This document shows positions 27,801 to 36,300 of a stretch of 64,000 nt of DNA, one piece after another; position 1 is the stretch's first letter; each line of letters begins with the position of its first letter. The stretch covers positions 65,791,601 through 65,855,600 of the forward strand of contig NC_088102.1 in the NCBI RefSeq assembly GCF_036370855.1, given 5' to 3'. Under the pieces are notes generated by a model. The model made no database searches, was not told where the DNA came from, and was given only the letters and a program-made list of their open reading frames with translations. Both the position numbers and the translations under genes were made by a program. This stretch comes from Dromaius novaehollandiae. Lineage: Eukaryota > Chordata > Aves > Casuariiformes > Dromaiidae.

Positions 27801-30226
27801 TAAGGGTCTGCAACTCAAGACTCAGGCCTTGTCATCTGCCTTTGTTACTTACTTCCTCCTAGATGGGACTTGTAACCTCTGTCCGTCCTTTCTGTTAAAG
27901 AGGGATGATACTTTCATATTTCACTGCATTCGTCTTTGGAGTAGTTTATGTCATTCATAAAATGCTTTGTAAGTGTAGAACTGCTGAGCCAGTTAGATGT
28001 AATCCATACTACACTGAAGAACTTGTATCTTATTCTGAGCATAGGCTTTTCTTTTGTAATAGCCAAAAATCTGAACATCTCTGAAACAGTGGGAAAGTTT
28101 AGGTTCAGAATTGGTTTTCAGACCCTCCAATATTTTGTGTTTGAATCAACAGGTTTGGTTTATTCATCCTAGAGTTAGGAAGAAACTTTACAAAAAGCAT
28201 CAGGAAATGAAATATGAAAGTTCTGTGATGCTTAAGTCCTGTAGGCACCTTCTGAAAAATCTTCCCTGGGAAATTTTGTTTTGAATTTTTCTTCCTTTCA
28301 TCCTTTCTCTTATGTATGGTTGGTGAGTAAACAACTCAGCAAAATGACTATAGAATTCATCACCAGTATGCATCACTTAAAGCTAGGACAGGAATAATTT
28401 GGATGCGTTTCCTAAAGATGTTACCATTTGAGAAAATGCTTCTGTACAGGGCATGTGTGTAATATCCTTAACTAGCTGCCTGGAGGCCAAATGCTAAGAG
28501 ATGCTGAGACGGCAGTCAGACTTCACAGTCTCACAGATATTCCTCAGCACCCCGAATAATATTGTTTAAAGACAAATGCAGGAATGTTCAATTTGACAGT
28601 GACTAGGTCTCTCTTAATCCTCGTTGTATCTAGAGGTCTGCCAAAGATTGCAGGCGCCGTAAAGCCAGTGATCAGCCATCCAACCACAGCCAGAACACAG
28701 AGAGCAGTTGTTCGACACCAGAGTCTGTGCAGGAGCTGTCAGATGATGATGGCAAGTATTTGGGTATTGCTGGGGCTGGCTTTAATGTGCTTATCCCTTG
28801 AGCCCGGACACCTCCCAGCTTGGTTAATACTGCGGGCATGTAGCCCACAGACGACTGCAGAGGATATTCTGCTTTTGCATTTCCCTTGCTCACTTCTTCT
28901 GCTCTTTCTGCCTCGTGCTCTCCATGCCAACAAGGGCTTCCCAAGTCCTGGCGCAAGCATGTCGGAAAAACATGCACTGAAATTCCAGCAGTCAGATAGG
29001 AAACAGGCCTAGTTTCTCATTCCCTTTTCTCAGCTTTTGTCGGAGGTGACCTTGAGTATTTCAGATACAGGGGCAGGTGTGAGCACTGCATTCCCCATAG
29101 CTAGGGAGGATGCTGGGCTTTCTGCAAAAAAAAAGTTTCCTGAGAGCTGAGAAGTGGCCCCGAGCCAGTGTCACCAGACTCTTTCCACTGACCTCCATCT
29201 CCAGAGTGGAAAATCCTGTCCCCCATTTCCTTCTTCCCTGTTTTCCTGAAAGTGTCCCCCTTGGCTGTGTGGACCTGAGCACAGCCAACTACTTGCTGGG
29301 TGAGCCTGGCTGGTGTTTCACCATTGCTACCAGAGATGGTAATGCAAAACATGATGTCCTTCAATACTTTGCCGCAGGGTTTGAAAGTTTGTGCACTCAG
29401 TGCGGGAAAGAGATGAATCACTTGAAGGAAATACATTCAGCTGTCTTATCCCTACAGAGAGCCCAACAGGACATACACAGGTAACCATTTTCCCTCATCA
29501 AAGCAATGATCAAAATGGGCTAAAAATAACCTGTGGCATGTTAATTCCTCTGCTGTGGCCTTTGGATTGTCCTTATCAGCCTGTGGGGTGCAGTTAACCA
29601 CTGTTTCACTAGGTTACATATTAACACACCAGAAAGACAAAACCAGTGCTTAGTGATAAAATCTCTTTATGAGGTAAAAAGCACACTTAGATCTGCTGGC
29701 AGTCCCAGCTGCAAAAGGGTTTGGAGGGACTGTACAAGGTGCTGGCTATAAATCTCTGCAAGGCAAGAAGGCACAGGTCTCTCTCGTTATCAGGCATTGA
29801 GTCTGTTAGGAATTTGTCTGCTGAGCTTGCTGCTGAGATGCAGCCACATGCTCCCAGCCCTGGGCTCCACGGCTGAAAAGCACTAGCATTCCCGCTTTTG
29901 ATGTAAATCGCTATCCGTTGCCGCCACCGCGTTTGAGGGAAACCAAGCGGTGATTGCACCTGGTTAATGGCAAATCTTGAAGTGCTGGGATCCCTCCCTG
30001 TGTGCAAACTCTGGGGCTCTGGGTGCACACACACACGTGAATGCACGCCTGCCTCCTGCACACAAATAAACCTATTGTTTTCTCTTCCAGAAACCTCAGT
30101 GCTCTGAACAAAAAATCCTTCCACAGGAAGGGCTCTTCTGAAAGCTTCCTCCTGGACTCTCGCTGCTGGTTTCTCCTGTGCATCTTTCTCACATGCCAAC
30201 TGTTCATTAATTATGTCTTCAAATAA
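6725..30226 (+). CDS. OSBPL5: Oxysterol-binding protein-related protein 5 (ORP5), 3' two-thirds of the gene
   Basis: ORP5 is an ER-anchored lipid-transfer protein that works at ER-plasma membrane contacts, exchanging phosphatidylserine for PI4P. Fifteen coding exons are present: 6725-6896, 11656-11875, 13850-14034, 15441-15522, 16170-16268, 17205-17301, 18270-18368, 19636-19733, 21452-21541, 23802-23938, 26638-26823, 27347-27485, 28634-28763, 29378-29480 and 30091-30226. Joined, with one nucleotide from the missing upstream exon, they read without a break for 657 residues to TAA. Order of parts: end of the PH-domain region (GRCWLDALELALRCSS), acidic Ser/Glu linker, complete ORD (LRPGMDLSRVVLPTF, KPYNPILGETFRC, EQ/VSHHPPVSAF, ILYGTMTMELGGKV, PWDPLNDIAQFE), coiled-coil-prone segment, and a hydrophobic C-terminus (CWFLLCIFLTCQLFINYVF) that is the ER anchor. 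The match to human ORP5 as I remember it is strong throughout, including the tail, which separates it from the close paralogue ORP8. The N-terminus and PH exons lie outside the window. Confidence 0.95.
10389..10452. repeat. AT-rich TA/TACA microsatellite
   Basis: Alternating TATA, TACA and TAGA units over about 64 bases inside an OSBPL5 intron. It is an imperfect simple repeat. Confidence 0.8.
10829..10850. repeat. Short TG/CG dinucleotide repeat
   Basis: (TG)n interrupted by CG, about 22 bases, alternating purine-pyrimidine throughout. Confidence 0.7.
11656..11875 (+). CDS. OSBPL5: OSBPL5 exon: acidic linker
   Basis: Acceptor TGTGTTTCAG, donor GAG|GTAAAT. It reads LNDSALENHHHLENDAFS, then a Ser/Glu/Asp-rich stretch and GRKGTTYIEQIYEEFGE. 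It corresponds to the human LENDAFSDKSE...RRGTTYVEQ region between PH and ORD. This linker is likely disordered and phosphorylated. Confidence 0.93.
11876..13849 (+). other. OSBPL5 intron, 2.0 kb
   Basis: No exon. A stretch of balanced composition at about 11940-12400 carries several homeodomain-like cores (TAATTATGCATTA near 12054) and may be conserved noncoding DNA. A 13-bp direct repeat CATTTGAAAGGTG occurs at 13255-13267 and 13294-13306, suggesting a small decayed tandem duplication with a 39-bp period. Confidence 0.6.
13850..14034 (+). CDS. OSBPL5: OSBPL5 exon: start of ORD
   Basis: Acceptor CCATCACAG, donor CCCA|GTAAGC. It reads TGESSQTETVSEENKS, LRPGMDLSRVVLPTFILEP and SFLNKLSDYYYHADLLS. 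This is the ORD N-terminal lid/entry region, almost identical to human ORP5. Confidence 0.96.
14888..14949 (+). mobile_element. CR1 LINE 3'-end fragment
   Basis: GGTTGGACCAGATGACCTTG followed by a CCTTCCAGCCTAAATTATTC-type stretch and TCTATGAAAT is the diagnostic 3' end of a chicken-repeat-1 retrotransposon, with its ATTCTATGA-like terminal unit. It is truncated and only about 60 bases are recognisable, in + orientation. Confidence 0.8.
15441..15522 (+). CDS. OSBPL5: OSBPL5 exon: ORD
   Basis: Acceptor GTCCTACAG, donor AAAG|GTAAGA. It reads AVLEEDPYSRMKQVLRWYL and SGFYKKPK. Confidence 0.96.
16170..16268 (+). CDS. OSBPL5: OSBPL5 exon: ORD, PI4P-binding loop
   Basis: Acceptor TTTTTCAG, donor CAG|GTAAGT. 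It reads GIKKPYNPILGETFRCCWF through to FYIAEQ. KPYNPILGE is an invariant ORD core. The exon ends exactly before the VSHHPP part of the family fingerprint. Confidence 0.97.
17205..17301 (+). CDS. OSBPL5: OSBPL5 exon: ORD fingerprint
   Basis: Acceptor TTCATCTAG, donor TATG|GTAAGT. It reads VSHHPPVSAFHVSNRKDG, FCITGSILARSKFY. HHPP is the paired-histidine signature that contacts the PI4P headgroup in ORP family members. Confidence 0.97.
18270..18368 (+). CDS. OSBPL5: OSBPL5 exon: ORD
   Basis: Acceptor AAATTCTAG, donor AAAG|GTAAGT. It reads GNSLSALLDGKAKLMFLNR, then EDYIITMPYAHCK. Confidence 0.96.
19636..19733 (+). CDS. OSBPL5: OSBPL5 exon: ORD
   Basis: Acceptor CCTTTCAG, donor AAAG|GTAGGA. It reads GILYGTMTMELGGKVTIDC, EKTNHRAELEFKLK. 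Confidence 0.96.
21452..21541 (+). CDS. OSBPL5: OSBPL5 exon: ORD
   Basis: Acceptor TCTGACAG, donor TGG|GTAAGG. It reads PFFGGSTSINQISGKIKSG, EEVLASLDGHW. Confidence 0.96.
21542..23801 (+). other. OSBPL5 intron, 2.3 kb
   Basis: Nothing recognisable beyond intron sequence. ORFs at about 21634-22164 and 22403-22753 lack domain signatures and splice support. GC content is slightly raised near 22900-23200. Confidence 0.6.
23802..23938 (+). CDS. OSBPL5: OSBPL5 exon: ORD
   Basis: Acceptor CCTTCTCAG, donor AGAG|GTATGG. It reads DGEVHINELKSGNTEMFWN and EVRRQRLKRHIVLFEEQTD. The final Arg codon is split with the next exon. Confidence 0.95.
23939..26637 (+). other. OSBPL5 intron, 2.7 kb
   Basis: No exon seen. 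About 25470-25720 shows ATTA/TAAT cores in a balanced-composition stretch and could be conserved noncoding DNA. The rest is unremarkable. Confidence 0.55.
26638..26823 (+). CDS. OSBPL5: OSBPL5 exon: ORD C-terminal helices
   Basis: Acceptor TATTTCTAG, donor GGA|GTGAGT. It reads LWQHVTSAINKGDQHKATQ, EKFVLEEEQRNAARERKE and EWRYKYE. This is the conserved helix before the PWDP motif. Confidence 0.95.
27347..27485 (+). CDS. OSBPL5: OSBPL5 exon: PWDP motif, end of ORD
   Basis: Acceptor TTTTCCAAAG, donor AAG|GTAAAA. It reads (D)LRPWDPLNDIAQFEKNGIL, then a variable stretch ending VTRHK. Confidence 0.94.
28634..28763 (+). CDS. OSBPL5: OSBPL5 exon: Ser-rich linker, two possible donors
   Basis: Acceptor GTATCTAG. 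It reads RSAKDCRRRKASDQPSNHSQ, then STPESVQELSDDDG; human has RKASDQPSGHSQ...STPESCPELSDEE. Two in-frame donors exist: a strong GC-type site (GATG|GCAAGT) ending the exon at 28751, and a weak GT site (TTGG|GTATTG) ending it at 28763, which adds KYLG. I prefer the longer form because human has a similar DG-FVPG-GES stretch there. Choice of 3' end is uncertain. Confidence 0.8.
29378..29480 (+). CDS. OSBPL5: OSBPL5 exon: coiled-coil segment
   Basis: Acceptor TTGCCGCAG, donor ACAG|GTAACC. It reads FESLCTQCGKEMNHLKEIH, SAVLSLQRAQQDIH, matching human CPRCRKEARRLQALHEAILS. The heptad-like pattern suggests a short coiled coil before the membrane anchor. Confidence 0.94.
30091..30226 (+). CDS. OSBPL5: OSBPL5 last coding exon: C-terminal ER anchor
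   Basis: Acceptor TCTCTTCCAG. It reads (R)NLSALNKKSFHRKGSSESF and SRCWFLLCIFLTCQLFINYV, ending FK and TAA at 30224-30226. The hydrophobic stretch next to the stop is the tail anchor that holds ORP5 in the ER; human ends CWFLLCVFLACQLFINHILK. Confidence 0.96.
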
Positions 30227-31440
30227 AAGCACTACGTTTGGCAGCAATAACAATTCCTGGCTGCAGGAGGGGGGGCCACTCGCGCAAGGAGCCCAGCGAG
30301 GCACCAAAGCACTTTAGAACCAACGCGGCAGAGGTGGAAGCAAGTTGAAAAGCGAGGTGAAAAAGGGACCTAGGAACCTGCAAAACTTTGTTCCTCTGGA
30401 TTATGTCATTTTTGCCTTTTACATGTACATCTTCAAGGACCTCTTAACCTGTATGGGCCTTAATGCTAAAGCCAAATGTAGCTTTAATTGTGCAATTTGT
30501 TTTCTATGTCTTGTCATTTTCTGATGCAATTAATTATTACCCAGCAGTATTGATACCCCAAAAATGGTAAACACCCCAGCGTTTTGGAAGGGTCACACAG
30601 GCCTGTTTTATAGCTCTACGAGTTAGGGAGTGCAGCTGGGGAGCTGTAAAAAACTGATGTTCACGGTGCCTGTCCAGCTGCATTTAATTATGGGAGGGAG
30701 CAACACTTGGTCCAAAAAATTCACCCCCTGGATGTTAGGCCACCATTTATTCTGTCAGCACACACAGAAGGGGACATCCGAATGTGTTTTGTTTTCCATT
30801 CCACAAGAATTGTAAATATGCACGATTTCCTAGAGCTGTTCCTCTTTAGGAAATGGGAAGTGTTCGGTAAAAACTCCTTGTTCTCTTACAGAACTGATTC
30901 ATGTCCTGGACCAGGCCGACGGAGTGAAATGTCGGACATGCCTGTTTGTAAAACCTGGTTCCTTATTCTTATTGTTATTATTTGCTGTATGGCTGTTTTC
31001 TAATATCACACACTAGCACTGGAGAGAGGAATCATTGCCCCAAAATAAGTGAAAAGAGTGGGAGCAAGTGTGGGTGTATGTGTGTTCGATCGTAGGCACG
31101 TTTATTGTCAAAGGTCAGGAAGGAGGAAGGGTTTTGCCACTGCATTGTTCAACTCTGTTAATAGTCTTCCTATTTTACAACTTTTTTTAAAGATTTGCAA
31201 TATTTTATGTAGACAGCAGACAATACTAAGCCTTTCTTTTCTGGCCTGAAGTAGTTCCAAGTGGTAAGTACTGCTATATATACAGCCTTAAAATACTTAG
31301 TGGTGGTGCCAGTCTGGGCTATCTTTCAATGTAAATGTTTCCAAATTTTTAACTACATTCCTCATCATATTCCCCAATTAGGGGAAACCTGTTTGTGCTT
31401 GGTATGTTGAAATAAAACTACACACGACTTTCAATGACAG
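30227..31440 (+). other. OSBPL5: OSBPL5 3' UTR
   Basis: About 1.2 kb follows the stop with no further coding potential. An AATAAA at 30222-30227 overlaps the stop codon and is too early to be the main site. The canonical AATAAA at 31411-31416, followed within about 50 bases by a GT-rich stretch (TTATTGTGTGTTTG), is the likely end. Confidence 0.75.
31411..31416 (+). terminator. OSBPL5: Polyadenylation signal AATAAA, OSBPL5
   Basis: Canonical hexamer with a downstream GU-rich element at about 31455-31470. It is the first good candidate after the stop codon. Confidence 0.7.
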
Positions 31441-32870
31441 TTTATCTGAGACGTTATTGTGTGTTTGAACATGGTTTTGTATTTTATAGCATTTTACAAG
31501 CTGTCAACTCTTAGGCCATGCTTTTCAGAAGGAAAACAACAGGAATAGGCTTGCAAGAGCTTCTGACAGAGAAGTACTTTAGAACAGCACTAGTATTTTG
31601 ATATTGATCTGGCTTGAATTGATCATGTCTTTTAATTGTATTGACTTTGGCAAAATAGAAAGAAAAGTGCTTGCCTTGATTTTGAGAACTGTCTTGTACA
31701 TAAATTTGCAGACTTGTCTTTAGAAAACCTTAACATTAAGGAGATAATTTGATTATAGTGAATAGGCAGTCACATAAAGAGAAAAGTAGAGCTCTCCGAT
31801 GTGATTAAACAGGGTGAGAACCAGCGTCTGGAGGTTTGAGTGAGAAATAAATCACAAATACTAAAGAGTGAGACTGATTTCCCTATCAGAAAAAAGGTTC
31901 CAGGAAAACAAAGGATTTATCATCCATGACATGTTCAGTCAAGATGGGATGCCTTTTTGGAGGACATCATCCTAGTCAGTCATTTCTGGGGAAGTCTGGC
32001 CTATGCTATATGCAGCGTAAAACTGGGTGATAATGGGTCCCTCTCGCCTTTGGCTATGAAAGAACCGTTTAAAATATCCATCTGGCTGTGCAAAGTCACT
32101 TAGGAACCTTGAAAATATTTGCTCCTAATGTGCAAACATGTCTGCTGATATCCTGCCTAAATCATCTCCCTTTGAATGTTCAGCAAGTCAGCACATCTCT
32201 GGCCTCCGTTAGCAGAGCCTTCCTCGTCAGGCAAGTTTCCCTTTGGGACGCTGTATTAGAGCTAGTGACAGGACCTTCTCCTCTTCTGTAGGGGTATTTA
32301 TATTTCCTGAGTACAAATATATTTCAGATTTTAGAAGATAATTACTTAAAAAAAAAACTAAGCCAAAGAGAAGCAGTGTTGAACAGGAAGGCATTAGTAG
32401 GTGTTACACGAATGCTTCAGATTCCCTGGATCGCTTCCATTTTACCATGCAATCCTCACCCACAGGGGTTTCACCGCGACTTGTTCCTGCAGTCAAGTAA
32501 TACAAATGTTCTTACCACTAGAGGTGCAGTTAGATGAATGAAACTATTAACCTACATAAACAAATTACGCGGCAGCAGCGGAGGAGTTTCCAACATCTGC
32601 TGCCGCAGGCAATTAAAAAATAATCCGGACAGGAAAAAAAAAAGTCCATTCATCCTTGTGCCGTAAGTTTTAAGGCAATTTCCAACATCTGGATGTGACT
32701 GTTGCTATGTGCATGTGGCGGGTGAAAAGCCTTTTGGAGGAAAAGTAGTGCCAGCAGCGCTGTTACTTATCTAGCAGCAATAGCTGGTGTTGAAAAAGTT
32801 GGGAACGGTTTTATGGATTAAAGGAAATCCCGGTGAGGCTTGCGAGCTTTCCGGGAAAGTCGCTTTCCCT
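31440..32870. other. Intergenic region between OSBPL5 and the TNFRSF gene
   Basis: About 1.4 kb with no supported gene. The right half (32520-32800) has structure: a perfect 10-bp inverted repeat (32569-32578 / 32597-32606) and a 13-bp direct repeat TTTCCAACATCTG at 32587-32599 and 32679-32691. It lies a few hundred bases upstream of the TNFRSF promoter, so it may be a proximal regulatory block. Confidence 0.6.
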
Positions 32871-32874
32871 CGTC

Positions 32875-33350
32875 GGCCCGTGCGGCCACCACCGGGGAGC
32901 GGCGAGGCGGGGCCGGGCCGGGCCGCAGGTGGCGGCGCGGGCGCTGGGGGCGGGCGGGGCGGATAAAGCGGCGGCGGCGCCGCCCCGGGGAGGTGCCGGG
33001 AGGCAGCGCGGAGCGGGGCCAGGCCGAGCCGGGCCGGGTCGGGGTGCCGCCGCCATGGGAGCCGGGGCGGCGCTGCTGCTGCTGGCTGCGGTGAGTGCGG
33101 GGCCGGGCTGGGCCGGGCGGGGGGTCCCTGCCGGGCGGCGGCGTTGGGCGCCGGCGTTGGGCGCCGGGGCTCGGCGCGGTTCGGGCGGCGGCCCCTTCCT
33201 TCCGTGCTCCCGGAGGTTTTGGGGGTCCCGAGCTAGCAGATCTCCTTGCACTGGCTCTGAAAGGGGGGCGAAAGCCCAGCGGAGGAGCTCGGCGGCGTGC
33301 GGGGAGGAAACGCCGCCCCGCATCCTGTAACGGGGCAGGTAACGGGAGCC
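32875..33350 (+). promoter_or_regulatory. CpG-island promoter of the TNFRSF gene
   Basis: Very GC- and CpG-rich block around the first exon with several GC boxes (GGGGCGGG-like, for example near 32946-32960) and a TATA-variant GGATAAAG at about 32960-32967, some 90 bases before the ATG. Base composition changes sharply against the AT-rich flanks. The start of transcription is inferred, not seen. Confidence 0.8.
33055..33090 (+). CDS. TNFRSF23: TNFRSF exon 1: start and signal peptide
   Basis: ATG in GCCGCCATGGGAG context. It reads MGAGAALLLLAA; donor GCG|GTGAGT. The hydrophobic core continues as VTLTIPG in exon 2. Confidence 0.88.
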
Positions 33351-36300
33351 GCGCGTAGGAGCAGTAGGAACCGTGCGCTTCACCCCCCTACCCCGGTGAA
33401 AGTTAAAATTACGAGTTAAGAATGAATCCTTTAATGGGACTCTAATTAGCTAACTGCTTAAGTTGTGGTTTAGGAAACTATGCAATTAAAAGAAAAGGCT
33501 TTCAGTCCTCGGAGAAGGGAGTTGGGCCGCAATCGCCGCGGAAGGGGCGAACATGCGTGTTGAGCTCTCGGCCCTGAAACTGCCTGCTGAGAGCAATTAG
33601 CTGCTTGTGAGGCAGATGTGGGCTCTGCTTTCCCCTCCCTCTCCTCCCTGCCGCTCTTTCCCCCTTGTCTTGTATGTAGGTGTGTTTAATTGACTTGTAG
33701 CTGTGGCCTGGTGCCTGCTGCACTGGGACCTCTGTGCCCGCCTTGTTTGGCGCACTGGAGACCCAGGTGCTTTGTAGGCCCACTGTCTGCTTCTCATTGC
33801 TGCTTTCCTGGGAGTTTACCGAGAGGCATGTAGGTCTCCGCAGTTTCCTTCCATTAAAAAAACTTCTTAATGCCCCTGTGGCTACAGTAAGTTATTTTTG
33901 TTCATGACTCAACTTGCCTTTTTCTGATTAGGATATTAAAGCCAGCAATAAATGTTCTCTGAGAGCGGCTGGGCGTTTCCTCCATTTTGCGGGAGGAAGA
34001 TGAACACTGACCCTTCTGAATTAAAAAGAGGGAGGGAAAAAAAAGCGAGAGTACCTTGCAGGCCTTGCTTACGCAAGGCAGAAACCATACTTAATAGCGA
34101 TGCCTCTGAAATTCGCTTCTGGTGAATTATTAACGGGGGGGAGGGGATTGAAATTAAAATAAGTGGAGGTGGGGGGTGGCTTCCTAAACTTATTTTGCTG
34201 CTGCCTTTAAACTTCATCCTGCTGCTCTAACCCATCCTTTGTGATTGTAATTACTTCTGTGTTGAGTACTTAGCAGAAATTAGTTTGGGTTTCCTTTGTG
34301 GCTTCCCATGAACATCTGAACGTTTTCAAGTCTTTGCAGGAACCTCTCCCTGAGATGGTATCGTGTTGGGAGAAGATGATTCACTGGAAAACACTTGTCT
34401 GTCTTTGCTGTAGGTTACACTGACGATTCCTGGAAATAGAGCGGATGAGTGTGATGAGGGAGAATACTTGCATGAAGGTTACTGCTGCAAATCTTGTCCA
34501 GCAGGTAGGACTTCAGACAGTTGTATTCTGATAAGAGCTGGATTTTTCCCTTCCCTCCTTTGAGATGATTGTGTTATTATTGCTTTTTTACATTGCATGT
34601 GGTGGAAGCTTAAGCTTGTCTGAAGTTGTGCTGGCTTTCTGGTGCTGTTAAGGTTGGGCTCCATTTTGAAGTGAGAGGCCCTTGCGCAACAGGAGATGAC
34701 TGGGAAAGGCGCCTTGGCAGTGTGTCATAATCTCTGCCGGCTGCCCAGGATGAAGTGTTCAAAGGCGGTTTGGAGCAATGGCTAGTGAGCACGCAGAGTA
34801 GGCCCTGGGGAATTCTGGTATTTCTGTACTGGCATATAAATCTTCATTTTGGCTCTGATCCCACCCCATTTGATGTGTGCAGAGTTAACATAGCCTCGTG
34901 CCAAGAAGCACCCTGCACTTGGATAGTATCACAGGGCTATGAGTCATATTTAAAGAGACCTCAAACTGAACAGACCCTTAGGCAATCCTCCCTGCACCTG
35001 TTATGCCCCCTCAGGTGAGGTGGCTCTGTGTTGGACACTTGGGTGACTCTCCAAGTTGTAACACGCATAGCCCAGTTCTCCCAAGTGCCCAGGAAGCTCT
35101 GTGCATCCCCACAAAGGCCAGGCTGGCTGCTTGGGTCAGTGCTGCTCCTTGTCTGAGCTGCAAGCTGTGAACGCGACTCCTGATGGTATTGTGCCAATCA
35201 ATTCACACAGAGCACCATTCCTTTAAGAGGAGGAGTTCAATGAACATTGATCAAAATTACTTTGTGACAACCTGTTATGCTCCTTCACATGTTAAATGAC
35301 TGCTCCAGACTGCCGCTGCTGCTTCTCCTCTTCCACAGGTACTTATGTTGCTCAGCACTGCAATGCTTCACATGTGAGAGGAAGATGTGCCCCTTGCACT
35401 GAAGGAGAAGACTATACTGCTCATGCAAATGGCTTGGAAGAATGCTTGCCATGCAAGCAGTGCAAAGATGGTACTGAAAGACTTTGGCATCTTAATCCCT
35501 GTACACCTTGCTTAATGTGGGAAGCCTAATTCTCTCATTTTTGCACTTCCAGTTATGGAGAATATAGGGGGAAAAAAAAAAAAACTGCCCTTATGGCTGG
35601 GGTATAATTTATGCACAATTGTGAAGAGCTGTAACTTTTATCTTTATTTTTGTAACTTATGTTTTATTTTTAGATCAAATAACTTTAAGGACCTGCACTC
35701 CGACGCATGATACTGAATGTCAATGCAAACAAGGGTATTTCTGCCCTGCTGAGGGCTGTGAAATATGTCAGAGATGCAGTACAAAGTAAGTGCAGTAATG
35801 AATACAAGCAACTGTTTTAGTAAACATGAAAACCAGGGTCCAATCCATGCCCATACCTAACATGTCATTAACCTGTGAATAATTCTCTTAAAGCCAATGG
35901 CATTATTCATACACTTAAGTTTTGTGTTTTAGAGTACACAAGGTTGAGACCTAGAAAGATAGGGATTTCGGTACTGTTACATTTGTTGCTTACTTCTGTA
36001 TGCTTACACATTTGTCATATCTTTAGATTTGTACTTTCCCCACATACACACTTGAATGAGCTTTCCACTAGCTTTCAGTAGCAGCTAACCCAAATTTTCA
36101 TGAGGTAGAACTACCTGTTAAAGGAAAGTATGCTTGAATAATGCATCTACTGGTTTTCCCACCCCTCCACTTAGAGGCTAGCATACATGAATTTTTAACT
36201 TGCTTTGCTGCTGCTTAATCTCAAGTTGTTTAAAGCTGCACTTCTAACAAAATACTGTTTTATGCATGTTCTGTTTGTTTCTAAGCTCTACCTGAAAACA

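Noticed and set aside
28584-29012. 142-residue + strand ORF
   Set aside because: Reads the OSBPL5 exon 28634-28763 in the wrong frame.
29687-30307. 206-residue - strand ORF over the last OSBPL5 exon
   Set aside because: Antisense shadow of a real exon and its flanks, no recognisable domain.
32811-33383. 190-residue - strand ORF and + strand ORFs over the TNFRSF promoter
   Set aside because: Same CpG-island effect. The real frame here is the 12-codon exon 1.
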